Notes under the pieces: generated by a model
What the model saw: the letters and a program-made list of their open reading frames with translations, nothing else
The model's database searches: none
What the model was told of the DNA's origin: nothing
In this document: positions 1 to 12,296 of the stretch, piece by piece
Numbering within the stretch: the stretch's first letter is position 1
Layout of the letters: every line of letters starts with the position of its first letter
Assembly: GCA_900312665.1 (NCBI GenBank)
Contig: ONZQ02000001.1
Coordinates: 2,333,248 to 2,397,247, forward strand
Source: Cephalotrichum gorgonifer
Lineage: Eukaryota > Ascomycota > Sordariomycetes > Microascales > Microascaceae
DNA length: 64,000 nt
Reading direction: 5' to 3'
Made by a program: the position numbers and the translations under genes

Positions 1-1079
1 GACACCGTAGTGCTGCTGCGGCCCGCAGGCCGGCGACGGGGTGGCCGACGTGGTGAAGCTGTAGCGCCTGGGGTCTGCCGACACGGAAGAGTACGACTCC
101 CTCCTGTCCTGCGCGAGGATGGCGGGCGAGACTGATGATTGGTGGGAGCTGGGGGCGACGGAGTAAGTCGGGGACGGGGCGGTGGACTCGGCCATCTCGA
201 CATCGACCTGCGGACTGGGGGCGAAGACTTCTTGGGCCGTGGGCGTATGGGCGGGCGAGTGTGAGCACCGATGCCCACCCCGCTTGGCATCGTCCTCATC
301 CTGACGGGCCTTGAGCTTGGATACGCAGTCCTCGAGATACCGCACATATTCTATTGATGCCTAGGCGCTGAGGTTAGACCTGGTGTTCCTATTCTATCCG
401 CTACCCGGAGGGAAAGAAAGGGAAAAAAAAAGGATGGAAAATGGAGGTCTGTCCCGCCGCTTACCTGCAAGATGGCTAACTTATGCATCTCTCCCTCACA
501 CGCGGGAATCATGTCCTTCAACACGGCAAACTCCTCATTCATCTTGGATCTCCTCCGCCTCTCGATAAGACTGTGTGCCGTCTTCCTCGCGACCTTCCGC
601 CCAGCCGCGCTCGTCGCCGACGGCTGCTTCTTCTTCCCGGCGGCGCTTCCGGAGGCCGGCGCTGCTGGGGTCGCCCCTGACCCTGAGCCGGACCCTGCCG
701 CGGCCTTACCAGCGCTCCCAGATCCCCTGGCACCCGACGGTGCCTCCTCGACCGCCTCGACAGCCTGCTTCTTAGGAATCATCTGGATGATCTTCCTCGA
801 CCTCGTCGGTGGAGGGGGTAGTTCAAAGCCCTTGGCCTCCTTGCCAGCGTTCGTTGCGCAGGATCTCCTCCGCGACTTGACCGTCTCACTTGCCTGCATG
901 GGGTAGTCGGGCCCTCCACTCGCGGGGGCGGCGTGGAACTTGGACTCCGTGGGCGGGGAGGCTAGGGCGGGAGGGGGTAGTTCGAGCGACATCTGGAGGT
1001 CAGGGAGATCTCTCGTGCCATCCTTGCCCTTGATGTCGGTGGAGGAGGCGGGTGTTGGCGGAAGTACTGGTCGCGGCAT
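1..1079 (-). CDS. bHLH transcription factor, partial at the left edge
   Basis: Nuclear DNA-binding regulator with a basic helix-loop-helix domain. Exon 1 is 1079..465 (205 codons) and exon 2 is 360..1, open to the window edge; the intron 464..361 has GTAAGC and CCTAG ends. Residues 1-160 are low-complexity (Pro, Ser, Gly, Ala). The basic region starts near residue 162 and has His169, Glu173 and Arg177, the spacing that in this superfamily contacts a CACGTG E-box. Helix 1 ends exon 1 (MHKLAILQ), and splicing joins it exactly to helix 2 (ASIEYVRYLEDCVSKL), which confirms the intron. The exon 2 tail is Ser/Pro-rich. The overall pattern resembles ESC1-like fungal bHLH proteins; this comparison is from memory. 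The C-terminus is missing only because the window ends. Confidence 0.88.
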
Positions 1080-2886
1080 CTATGGCGGTGTTCGGGAGTG
1101 GAGTTGGAGAGTCGGTAGGTGTTGGATTCTAGTGATGGACAACGCTCTTGGAAAGGAACAAGGAAGCCGGGGGGGGGGCTGTTATCTTTGATACTCAAGA
1201 TTCTTCACCGAGTTGCCGTGTGAATCTAGATCGGGAGACCAGACTATATTATCTTGGCAGCGCAGTAGTGCACGAGGGAGGAGACCAGACGGGTCGGGTC
1301 CACTCCAGTGTCGAAAAGGAGACAGTCAGTGTACCCCCAAGGTTTTGCACCAACGGCCCAATCAAGCCGTCGGATGAGAGACATGCGACAGCTCCCATCG
1401 ATAAACGGACCGGGTACGTATGCGGGAAAGCCTGTGGTCCGGGGGGGAAGGGGAATATTAAGGCGGATAGCGTCGTGATCTGCTTGCTGCGCCGCTGTAA
1501 CTACCCTCTTACACACGAACGGGGCGGCGGTACCTGGTCCACATGCGCCAGGCAGCACGACCACTGAATCCAATGTACTCGTAACTACATGGTACCCTTT
1601 CCTCTTGCGGGTACCAGGGGATAATATCCACACCACAAGCGTGGATTGTAGCACAGGGGTAGTCGAGACGGGCGAAGGCACGCGACAGTTCCCCCTTTCC
1701 GTCTACACGACTGGGTACTCGCTAGTTTTCTGCGACATGTGCTCGGGAAAAGGAACAAAAAAAAGACGATAGTTCAGAACAGCCACCGCAGATCCACCCC
1801 CCGCGTGGACCATTAGGAGCCAATCGCTCCCCGGCGTGGTCGAGCTCGCTGGCCCTCTTCCGTCGTTTCTGCCGTTGCTGTCGTGCCCGTTCCCCCCGAT
1901 TGTTGTCGTGCGCATCGACGAATCAGAAGCCCCGGATCGACCACATGGGCCCCCGGGAGCCCTTTAAGGTTCGCAAGCTACGAGTTACTTTGTACAAACT
2001 TAGACGCCTCAGCCACCAAGGTCCCCCACTAAACCCCAAAACTCTCTTTCCCTCCTTCCCCCTCCCCCCAGTGTTTAGTGTTTAGTCCCAAGATGACCCA
2101 GAGAACAGGGCAAAAGTCCCCCCTCCAATTTGACGAATTGGAGCACCGGACGCGGGGATCTCGAGCTTTCGTGGACACGTGCTCCCCGCGGAACCCGAAA
2201 GAGCCGGCCCCACATCCGTTCCGGTGCTGGAAATGGAGCGCGTGCTCTGGATTCGACTCCTATTTGCTCCCCCTTTGCCCCCACTCTTTTTTTCTCTCTG
2301 TCCCTTCAATATGACGACTTTACCAAGTATTGAGAGCTCTTCCGCCCCAGCGCTAACCCCGCCATATAGCCTACCTGGGGTTGGGTTTTATTATTGTACG
2401 AGGAAATCCCGGGTCGGGACGTGGAAGGAGTTCGGCGGGCGGTCCAGTGTATACTTCTAATTACGTGAACTCGTATACGCAACAGCAGGGGGTCATCGGA
2501 GATGGCATGTTCATGACAATAGGCACTTATTACTTTCTTACGATTACGAGTATGATACGGGCTGGGAGGGGCACGTGTGCTGTTCGTATTCTTGGGTGGA
2601 ACCCCACATTATCCGGTCAAGACCCGGGACATTTGAATGAAGGAACAAGTAAAAAAGCAAGAAAGAAGCACACGAGTAGATCCGCCCGAGTTCACATACG
2701 AAGTAAAGAGATGCCGTTAAATCCGTAGCGTACAATTGGTACCTAAGCTTTTTTGGCTGGATGTCAATCAAACCATGACTGACCCTGTTCCAGTCGTAAT
2801 ATCGTGAGGACTAAGCCTCACGAGCATTTTCCCTTGCGCCTCCCCCCCTCCCCACCCAAAAAAAGGAAAGAAATACGGCCATGCCC
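1080..2886. other. Intergenic, upstream of the bHLH gene and downstream of put2
   Basis: About 1.8 kb. It should contain the promoter of the bHLH gene and the 3' region of put2. One 145-codon minus-strand frame (1681..1244) opens only from GTG and shows no domain. No RNA gene or mobile element was recognised. Confidence 0.5.
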
Positions 2887-4786
2887 TTACACCTCATTAC
2901 TGGGGTACTGCACCTTGGGCAAGGCGTTGAACTCCTCCTTGACAGTCCTCATGCTGACAAACCTGGCCATCAGGTTCTGGCTGCCCGCCTTGTCGTTCGT
3001 CCCACTGGCCCTGGCACCGCCGAACGGCTGTTGACCCACCACCGCGCCCGTGCTCTTACAGTTGATGTAGAAGTTCCCGGCCGCATCTCGGAGCCGGCTC
3101 TCCGCGTGGCGGATCACCGCCCTGTCCGTCGCGAAGACGGAGCCCGTCAGACCGTACTCCGACGTCGAGTCCACAAGGTCGATGGCGTTCTCGAACGCCA
3201 GCTCGGGGTCGCCCGACTCGTTGTCGTAGACGTAGATCGTCAGCACGGGGCCGAAAAGCTCCGTCGAGAGGAGCTTGTGCGCCGGGTTGGTGGTCTGGTA
3301 AATGGTAGGGCGGATGAAGTAGCCCTTCGATCCGTCATACTTGCCGCCGGCAAGGAGCTTAAGCTCAGGGTCGGACTTGGCCGCGTCGATGACCCCCGTT
3401 AGCTTCTTGAAGGACCCCTCGTGGATTACGGGGCCCGTGAAGTTGCCGTGGTCCTCCGGGGCGCCCATCTTCAGCGCCTCCGTCTCCCGCACTAGCCACT
3501 CCTTGAACTGCGGCCAGAGCGACGAGGGGACGTAGACCCGCGAGGTGGCGCTGCACTTCTGGCCCTGGAACTCGAAGGCGCCACGGACCGTGTTGAGCAC
3601 GGCGTTCTCGACGTCAGCTGACTCGTGGATGAGGTGGAAGTTCTTCCCACCCGTCTCGCCCACCACGCGCGGGTACCCCTTGTACCTGCCCTCGGCGACG
3701 CCGGCGCCAATCTCACCGTACAGCTTTCGGAACACCGCGGTGCTGCCGGTGTAGTGCAGCGCTGCAAAGTCGCGGTGTGAGAGGACCTCCTTCGTGACCT
3801 CGACGGGATCGCCCGGCACGAACTGGATAACGTCCTTGGGGAGGCCAGCCTCGAGGAGGATCTGGTAAAGCAGCCAGTTCGACGCGATAGCCGAGTCCGA
3901 AGGCTTCCACACGACCACGTTGCCCATCAGGGCCGGGGCCGCGGGCAGGTTCCCAGCAATGGCCGTGAAGTTGAAGGGCGTGACGGCGTACACGAAACCC
4001 TCGAGCGGGCGATACTCAACCCTGTTCCAGACGCCGGGAGCGTTGTGCTCGGGCTGCTGGGCGTACAGCTCTTCCGCGTACTGGACGTTGAATCGCAGGA
4101 AGTCGGCGAGCTCGGCGGCCGCGTCAATCTCGGCCTGCCACGCGTTCTTGCCCTGGCCCAGCATCGTGGCCGCCATGATGTCGTAGCGGTGCTTGTTGGA
4201 TACGAGCTCCGCCGCCTTGAGGAAGACGGCCGCGCGGTCGGCGAAGGGCATCGACTCCCACGTCGGCTTCGCCGCCAGGGCCGCTTCGATGGCGGTGTTG
4301 ACGTCGGCCGGCGTCGCGGTCGAGTAGTTTGCCACGACGGACGCGTGGTCGGCGGGGTTGTGCTGGGAGCGGGTCGTCGAGGACTTGATCTGAGAGAGGA
4401 GGAAAGCGGGCGTGAGCATGAACGATTTCTTGTAGGATGGGTGGATCGTGTGATGGACGGGGCGGAGAACTTACGTGGGCGCCGCCCACTACGACGGGGA
4501 CTTCGAATGGGGTCAGCTTCCGCACCCGGTCGAGGGCCGCTGTGAGGCCCTCTCTCTGAGCGGAGCCCTTGGCATAGTGATGCTATTTCCAAGTCAAAGA
4601 GTCAGTCATCCTCCTTCTCCCAAGAAGGGTTCCTTCGCTGCTACCTACATTGGGCTCATTGGACACCGAGGGTATCTTGAAAGTCGCGATCGTCGACTTG
4701 GGTATCTTCGCTGGGTATAAAGAGGGAGTCTTCTGTACGTTGGCCCGCAGGGCGGTAACACCGACCCTCCTCGCTGAATAGGACAT
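2887..4786 (-). CDS. put2: Delta-1-pyrroline-5-carboxylate dehydrogenase, mitochondrial (ALDH4 family)
   Basis: Second step of proline breakdown: NAD-dependent oxidation of glutamate semialdehyde/P5C to glutamate in the mitochondrial matrix. Exons are 4786..4649, 4582..4475 and 4389..2887, giving 582 residues, the usual family length. The start at 4786 gives an Arg/Lys/Ser-rich presequence (MSYSARRVGVTALRANVQK). Exons 2 and 3 meet as VVVGGAH/IKSSTTRSQHN, continuous with the family. Catalytic Cys361 lies in GQKCSATSR, the general-base Glu327 in GETGGKN, and the oxyanion-hole Asn in PFNFT. An ATG at 4419 inside the last intron could mimic a start but would lose the targeting peptide. No proline-catabolism partner (proline oxidase or regulator) is visible in the window. 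Confidence 0.96.
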
Positions 4787-5752
4787 GGTAACGGGAAAAA
4801 AGGCAAAAAAGGTCAATGATGAGAGTGACAGAACAGTGGGAAAGCAGTTTCCACGATTGGACCGGAAATCTGCTCTATGTATTAGAGTAGTGTGGAGAAG
4901 AAAAAAAACAAGGTCAGGAACAGGTTCGTGGCGAGGAACCTAGTAGGTGAGGTAGGTCACGAAGTCCGAACCCGGATGTCAATGATAGCCCGACCCCAGG
5001 GTTCAGATTTCTTCATTGGGACAGTCAATGACAATACGTGCATCAGGCTGGTGAATTGGTGTTATCATGTTATCTAGATAACGAGCTGTCAAGCCTGCTC
5101 ATCAAGGGCCAGTTGCGGTTTCCTTCGGGACCTTTGCGGGGTTGGTGGGCCAGTGACGTTAGCGCTAGCAAGCCGGAAGTGCCCCAAGGCCTCCGAGCTC
5201 CACCCTCCTAGGTCCGACCTCGCTTTCTGTTAGCTAATACCGGCCTCGTGATTTGCCTTACTGCAGGCACCCCCTGCAAATACCTCCCGCTCACGTGTCG
5301 ATGTTACCAGGGATCTAATTCTTGGAAGGAGCTCCTGCTGATGCCAACTTCGCTGTCACGTATCTCAAGCTACTGCTTCTGGCTTTGGTAGGGAGCATAC
5401 TGCACTTTTGTATAGAACGATTTGAAAGAAGCCCTAAAAGACAAAGTGTAGAGGGTATTTTGGATAGCTCTACAATTACAGATAATCACCTAGGTATCGA
5501 GCATTATATTAGCCAAACTTACTAGTAATACAAGTATACATAGATATCCTTGTACACATCAGACCATGGCCTGTATCCATTTGCCCCAGTGCATTCATAC
5601 GATTACTCGCACTTATATTATGACCCAGCATTCCAATTGTGGGTGTCACACCGACTATTCAAGACACCCGGTATTATTACTTGCACTCTGCTCCCAGCCA
5701 CCACCCAAAGTCGATCCACACCCCCCCTCTTCACTCTTCCTCCCACGCCCCC
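4787..5752. other. Intergenic: put2 promoter and PhoD-gene 3' region
   Basis: About 970 bp between the put2 start and the stop of the next minus-strand gene. 5395-5660 is clearly more AT-rich than its surroundings, which fits a 3' flank. No further gene was seen. Confidence 0.5.
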
Positions 5753-8700
5753 TTAGCTCGCGCGGCTCGACCGGCGAGAACCGGAGTTGGACGACGACGA
5801 CGACGACGACGAACTCCCGGGTGCCGTGTACTCCAGCACCGGGACCGTAAGTCCGTACCCCTGCGTCTTTCCCTCGCTGTCACTCTGGTCAATCTCTACT
5901 CTGATACATATGTCCAAGCTCCCGTCGTGCGCCTTCCCGTGCTGCGACGACGCCGCGCGGTGTCCCGTCCCGGAGCCGGCCTCTCCTTCGTGCAACGCGA
6001 GTAGCCCGTCCTTCTTCTTCGGATGCGACTTCACAAACGACTGAGCCGCTCCCTCTTCTCCCGCCGCTCCCGCCTCGGCGTTAGGCCTCACGAAATTCCT
6101 GGGCGAGTTCTCCGTCAGGATGGCGTAGTTCCGGCTCGGCATGGTCATGTGGTTATTCTTGGCCCCCTTCTTTTTGCCGCCCGGGGGCTTGTCGAAGAAG
6201 GTGAGCAGCGTCTCGTCCGTCTTCTTGTCCAGGTGGTGCACCTTGTTCCTGTGCGCGATGAGGTTCGCTACTGCGGCGGGCGGCGGCTTGTTCACGATGG
6301 CGGACGAGATGATGTTGGGCATGTAGCGCTTGTCAGCGCGGGCCGGGATCCTGAGCCGGACGTCGGAGTAGAAGCGGCCCACGGCTGCGAGGTGCACGTC
6401 GCCGCTGAGAATTGTGATGCGGGCGTTGTGCGCTCCGGCCACCTCCTGGAGGGATTCGATGAGGTACTTGCGCTCTGACTTGTGTGTCCGCGCCGTCCAG
6501 TGGTCATCGAGGTCATCGAGTAGGTCGACGCTGCCGTCGAATTTGTTGAAGAAGGATCCACCTGTGCTGTGTTAGCTCCTTCTGGACTGTGTATCCCGTT
6601 TGTCAACGGCAATGGGCACTACTTACCGAAACCAAAGCGGCGGTTCAAAAACTTGGCAGGCCCCATGAGGGGACTGCTGAAGATGTTTTCCAACCAGCTC
6701 AGACGCTACGCAAAAAAAAAGAATCAGCTTCCTCCCCCCTCCAGGTTCTTGTTTGGGTTTAAGCAATGGGCCGTCATACCGGATACGCAATTGGGACGCC
6801 GAGCAGAATCATCAAGTGGGTAATGGGTTGTCCAGCATGCTTTGCGGCAGCAAGCTCGGCGGAGACACGGTCGAAGATGAGCTTGTATGTCTCTGGGTAG
6901 TTGACCTGGTGGCGCGTTCGCTTCATTTGCACATTAGTACTGAACTTTGCGCTCCGCACAGCTGGACTTTAAGACTAACCTCCGTACGGGCATCAATACC
7001 CAAAAACGCCATTCGCGCGCCAAGGCGGGCGTACACGGAGACCGAGTGTTCGGCGACGTACGGCTATGGATCCTAGTTAGCGCACGCCTCTACATGAGAT
7101 CTTCAGGAGTGACGAAGGCACTCACGCCTGGTTTCGGGCCCAGAATGTAGCCCATCTCAGTCTCAGTCTTGGAGGGGGCGACATAGGTATCAACAACTTG
7201 GGCAGGATCGAAACCCTGCCTGGCGTCGCCTCCAACGGTTGTTGCGTGGGTATCAGTGGTGTAGGTTGAAGGAGGCGGCGGCAGATGGTGCTGGAAGAGG
7301 AGATAGTATTTGTGCGCCGTACCGCCGATTCCTTAAATATCCCTTTTCTTAGCTTCGATACCTTTGATATCTCGGTTGTTGACTTACCACGGAAGACGTC
7401 ACATCTCATGAAGGCATCTGTGTAACTACCAAAGCCGTCGATGATCTACCGGAAGAGTCCTGGTTAGATAGGTTGCGCATTACAAAGCCATGGTAAAAAT
7501 GGCGAAGAGGAGTCAACTAACATCGTGGTCGTCCCAAATGTTGAGCTGAGGAATCTGGCCGTTCGCAATGCAGAAAGGCGGAGTGTTATACCTAATTAGT
7601 GAAACCATGTCACGTAAGTATCAAAGCCATTACCTTCTACCCGATGATAACTAGAGAGATGATTGAGAGGCCCCCTTACCATCTGATGTAATTCTCGAGG
7701 TAATAGGTGTCGCACGCCTTACGCAGCGTCTCGGGAAAGGGGTATTTTCCGCGGCGGGTGGGATTCTGAATCGACGTCCACTCAGCCAGGGGGCCGTTCA
7801 CCCGGATACTATCCATATAAATTTGATCGCCACCGCCAATCCTACAAGAATAACCAGATTAGATGGGCCTGCTCAAGTCCACGATGTGAATGACTAAGAG
7901 AAGAGGGGGGGAAAGTCGTGGGACAGGTATGGTGAGGGGCCAGTGGACAACTTACATGGCGTGGAAGGGCGCCTCTTTGTGACGCCGGTTCACATCATTC
8001 CAAAGCGCCGGTCCGCTCCAGGCCTCCTCGTCTGTGCCGACACTGAAGCCGTTACAAGAGTGGAACATGACCCTCATGGACTCGGTCGACGCCGGCACGA
8101 AGAAACTATTCGTTCGCGGCTTCGAGGTCGAGATGTAGTTGTGCTCGGGGATCGTGTACTCAAACTTCAGCTCAGACGCCTCCATCTCGACGTGCAGGTC
8201 AAAGGCCCAGAAAGTATAGGTCGGGTTTGAATAGAGACATGTTGCCGCTATCAGCCTGGGCTCCGCGTTTTCGTCCGGCACAGTGTCGGCGGTGGGCACG
8301 CCGTCAATATGCTGGGCGCCCTCGACGTCGGGGCTCGCGTCAGGTCCAGACATCGGGACGAAAGCCCGGCCGTCGACGCTGCCGACGCGACGGAGCAGGA
8401 GAGTCGGCGGGGTGGCGGGGATCTCGCCCCCGCCCTTCACCACGATGAGCGCGCTCCCCCGCCAGATGTTGTCGCACATGCCGCGATAGTTGAGCAGCGG
8501 CCCGCACACGATCTCGTTCGTCATGGTGTTGGCCCGCCCCTCCCCGGAGATGACAATGGGCGTGTGGGTGACGCCGTTGGTGCCTGTGTCGGGACGCGTT
8601 TCCGGATCGATGCGGCTCGAGTTCAGGAATTCGGCGAGTGCGCCCGTGTCACTCTGGTCCTGTCGCTGGGCGGCCGCGTAGGCCGCATACGATGTTGACT

Positions 8701-8776
8701 CTTGATGCCTCCATCGGCTGGCGGAGGCGTAGGGGTTACGGTCGCCGACGGGCGGTTGGTCTTCCTGGTCCGCCAT
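5753..8776 (-). CDS. PhoD-like phosphatase domain protein
   Basis: Large fungal member of the PhoD-like metallophosphatase group. Nine exons: 8776..7956, 7841..7680, 7591..7522, 7445..7388, 7331..7126, 7063..6980, 6920..6780, 6705..6627 and 6561..5753; 809 residues with all phases consistent. Landmarks: GPLLNYRGM near residue 92, GGGDQIY at about 276, the metal-binding WDDHD at 347-351 split from IIDGFGSYTD by an intron, GGTAHKYYLLFQ, and the C-terminal metal-site motif SGDVH at 593-597. The last about 70 residues are Ser/Arg-rich. There is no signal peptide, so a cytosolic or peripheral location is likely. The PhoD fold implies phosphomonoester or phosphodiester hydrolysis with bound metal; the natural substrate of the fungal group is not known to me. 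Confidence 0.9.
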
Positions 8777-11700
8777 GTCGGATAGAAGGGGGCGGGTTCA
8801 ATGGATTGTTAGGAGGAGGAAGGATGCGCGAGGGCACCGAGGACGAGATTTTGCGAGCGCAGGTTAAAATGCGATCGTTTCGTAGCGTGATTGGGAGGTA
8901 GCGCGTTCAATTGCTACTTGGTACACTATTACTATGAGTAGGGTGGCCGGCACTAGTAATGACGTCGACGACGATCGTTGCCCTTTTCTCACACTCCACT
9001 TCAGCTCTTATTACCTGCTGCGGGACTGATTAATTCCAGTGACGCGGTTGGTTGAGATGCCGCGATCGGGCGCAAAGGAAGACGGAAAGAAAGGGTCAAG
9101 AATGTCAACAGGACAGGGCGAACTAAAATCCACGCAATGGCGATGAGAGAAAAATTCAACTCAGAAGATGGCTGAATACCTGTACTCGTACGAGTAGAGC
9201 TTCGCAGAGGACTCCTGTTTAGGAGCCCAAAAAGGGCAAGCTTACAAGTAATATAGGTTACCCATGCAAATCAGCTAAGGCCAAGACACTACGCCAAGCG
9301 GGTGTCGGCAGGCCTCCTGTGGTGTGGGTCTGTTTGGGGGAGTGTCCAGGGTGGCTGATCTCACTCGCCGAGAGTCGACGCAAGCGGCCTCCAACAGCAT
9401 ACTACGTCTTACATTCTCCGACCCCAGGTGGTTGCCACACTCTCAAAGGACAAGAGGAATGTGTCTACGGGTGAGATCACACCTCGGCTCCATCGTCTTG
9501 GTTGTTTGGAGGACTTGACGCCGATGCCTCACTGGCGACAGTGTTCGAGACGGCTCTTCAGCCCAGACCTTGCGATCCTGGGCAAGCGGGTGAAGGTGGT
9601 TCAGATGAAAGAAGGGCTGATGGTCAAGCCCCACCTCTCGCACGTTTTAATCTCTGATCGAGTCAGTTCGTACTCAGGCAGGTCCCGCCTTTCTCTGAGT
9701 CTCGAGATGAGTACAAGAAGATTAGCACAGGAACAAGAAGTACCCGTAGCACGAGAAATACCTCTCTGCTGCCGCCAATTAGATCTGAGGATCAGGCTGT
9801 CTCCTCAAACTTGCGGCTGTTCATTGGGTTGAATTTACATGGAGTATGCATCAATCACCCTGCGTTGCGCGTGGGACTGGAGGTTATTTAGACGCCCCAC
9901 GCTGCGGCTTATAATATTTTGGCTTACGAAATTTATATCCTCTTCGGTCCTGGAACATGGGAAGCTTCCCCCCAATGGCGCTTGCTTAATTTGTATTCTA
10001 TAATCCTGTTACTCTACTATATCATGATACACTCAACGTGGGCAGGGGGGTACCTGTATTTTGCAATGTTTTCCCAAACCTGAGAGCTTCCATTGAATCT
10101 CTCCATGGCATGTGCCCGTCTGGTAGGTAGGTTGACCCGTAAGGTCATGCGATAGCTTTACCAATGACGCTTAACATAAAGCGCCACCTCCCGCGATATG
10201 GTTCGCCTTTTACTTTCCTAGGCTCGTCAGCCTCATGGAGCTTCTGGCGACTTCCTGGCTCGTGGGCGACATCCTTGTCAACCGCGCTCAATTCAAAATG
10301 GCTTCGGGTGTTTGTAGCTTCAGCAGCGACATACCAAGGGGTGGGAATGTGCTTGCCAAAGCACACATTGTGATAGAGACCCTTATGCCATCATCGAGAC
10401 AAGCTATGCCGACCATCCCTCGACCCGGGCCTCGCCTCATGGTTCTGGCGGCCCGTAGTACGCGGGCCCGGCCCATCTTCCATAACGCGAGCAGCCGGGG
10501 GTCAGCGAGGGGGACTTCATGCCCTCAGCCTGCTCCCCAAGCCAACTCTGACTACCAGCTTGAACGGCCTGCCCTACCTAGCCTCTCAGGCTCCGGGTAG
10601 AGGGTGTCACTCGCCCGCCAGCTCCGAAGGTAACAAGTGCAATCCGGGCTCGAGTGAGGCGAAGTGTTCCTTGCTAAGTTAGGTTAGGTGCTCCTTCCTA
10701 AATTAGATTAAGTGCTCTTTCCTAAGTTAGGTTAAGTGTCCCTTCCTGCCCCTCAGCGTCTTCGTCTTCACTGTCAACTCGTCTCTAGTCGGAGGAGTAC
10801 ACAAAGGTGTCCGAGGCACGGCGCTGCATGCTTGAGAAGCTGGATTTCCATTCTCGTCACAGCTTTACAAGTGCCTCAGCATCAACGAGTATCAATCCCC
10901 ATCCAATACGGCGACTCATGAACATCACAAGCTGTTGGAAATTAATTCGTATGGTCTTGGTCAGGAGATCACCAAGGCAGCAGCCCCCTTCCAAGTTCTA
11001 ATGACGACAGAAACTCAACAAAGATGGGTGGATTGTGTTGGCGTGGGGATATCTAGGGGTGCTGTACTTGGTACCTCGTACACTTTTGGTCCAGTGGGTT
11101 CCTCACAGATACGAGTACGAGTCCTAGTTACATGGCTGCTACTCCGTAATGTATTTCAGAATTGTTGTGTGGAGCGAAATGGAGGCCCGAGCGGAGCTGA
11201 GGCCTTGCCAAGATATTTGACGAAAGGAGGTCGCACCACATAGGTTTCCCTCTAGGCAGCCATCCAATGATATTCCTTTATTTTTCACTAACTCCGCTCA
11301 AGTGGAGCCCTCCCTGCCACGAAGTCACTGGACTTCGCGCAACGCCCCCTGGCGATCCACACACTTTCCGTCCCCACCCGTCGCGTGAAAGGGAGAAAGA
11401 AACGCTGGCATCGCGTTTTACAGCTCAGGGTACCTGCCTCGAGGTGAAGCCAAATATTCCTCGCCAATCAGATTCGAGCGCTGAGTGAAGATTTCGGCTG
11501 AGGGGCGCTAGCCTCCCTTGGGCCTTCTCTTGCCAGGGTCCCAGCAGGGCCATGCAAGGAGCAACTGGTGAGCTCACCGCCATCTTTTTCGGTACGGATT
11601 GAGATTCAGAACAAACGAAATGCGCTTCCGAGACGAAGGATATCTTAAAAAATCCGAATATATTTAGGATGACGACGATGTACTCATATGCGTATATGCT

Positions 11701-12296
11701 GTGAGTCCGATATCGCCTCCGCTGAGAGGGAACGACCCGGATTTCGCTGAGGTACTACCGCTATTCTGAGTGGAAGGAGCTAACATTAGGCGAGCGAACG
11801 GGTCGTCCCCCCACCATCGCCCCTTCCCCCCTCCCCCTCCACCCCGCAGATATCACCTTACCCCTCGGACTAGTACAAGTACAAGTGCCCGAAGGCCATG
11901 ATCCTTGAAGCTGAATCAAAAACCCATTGTCTGCCTAATTGGCATCCGGGGAGACCAATACAAGTGCAACCGGTTTTATCTACTGGCCTGGTTGGAGCCT
12001 ATTTACACAGCACCTTCCATCAAGCTTCTGTTGTATTTAAACCATCTCCCCATCCAAACCTCCCTCACTCGACACCTGGAGTTTGGACGTCAAAGCTCCA
12101 TCCCTTGAACATCTTTTGACCTCATCGCTGTTTGCAATTGCCTCCCAGGGTCAGCCATCTGTCCCGTCATCTTGATTTCCACCACGTCTGATGTACCGCC
12201 ACACCTCTTTCGCACTTTGAGATCTTCTTTCCAACCCATCGTTTACACGTAGTAGAATCACTCTTCACACTTCCTTTGCTCATCCCTACTAGCACC
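8777..12296. other. 3.5-kb divergent intergenic region
   Basis: Lies between the divergent PhoD-like and ankyrin genes and must hold both promoters. 12120-12290 is pyrimidine-rich, as expected of a fungal leader just before the ankyrin start codon. A 24-bp imperfect tandem repeat sits at 10671-10742. 9840-10060 is AT-rich. Short open frames (for example 10366..10145 minus) show no recognisable domain. No transposon ends were found. Confidence 0.5.
10671..10742. repeat. Three imperfect 24-bp tandem repeats
   Basis: Copies at 10671-10694, 10695-10718 and 10719-10742 share the core CCTAAGTTAGGTTAAGTG with a few substitutions. It resembles TTAGG-type sequence but is not the TTAGGG telomere repeat. 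Function unknown. Confidence 0.85.

Noticed and set aside
1244..1681. 145-codon minus-strand open frame
   Set aside because: Starts from GTG, not ATG, and shows no domain or natural composition; likely chance in GC-rich DNA.
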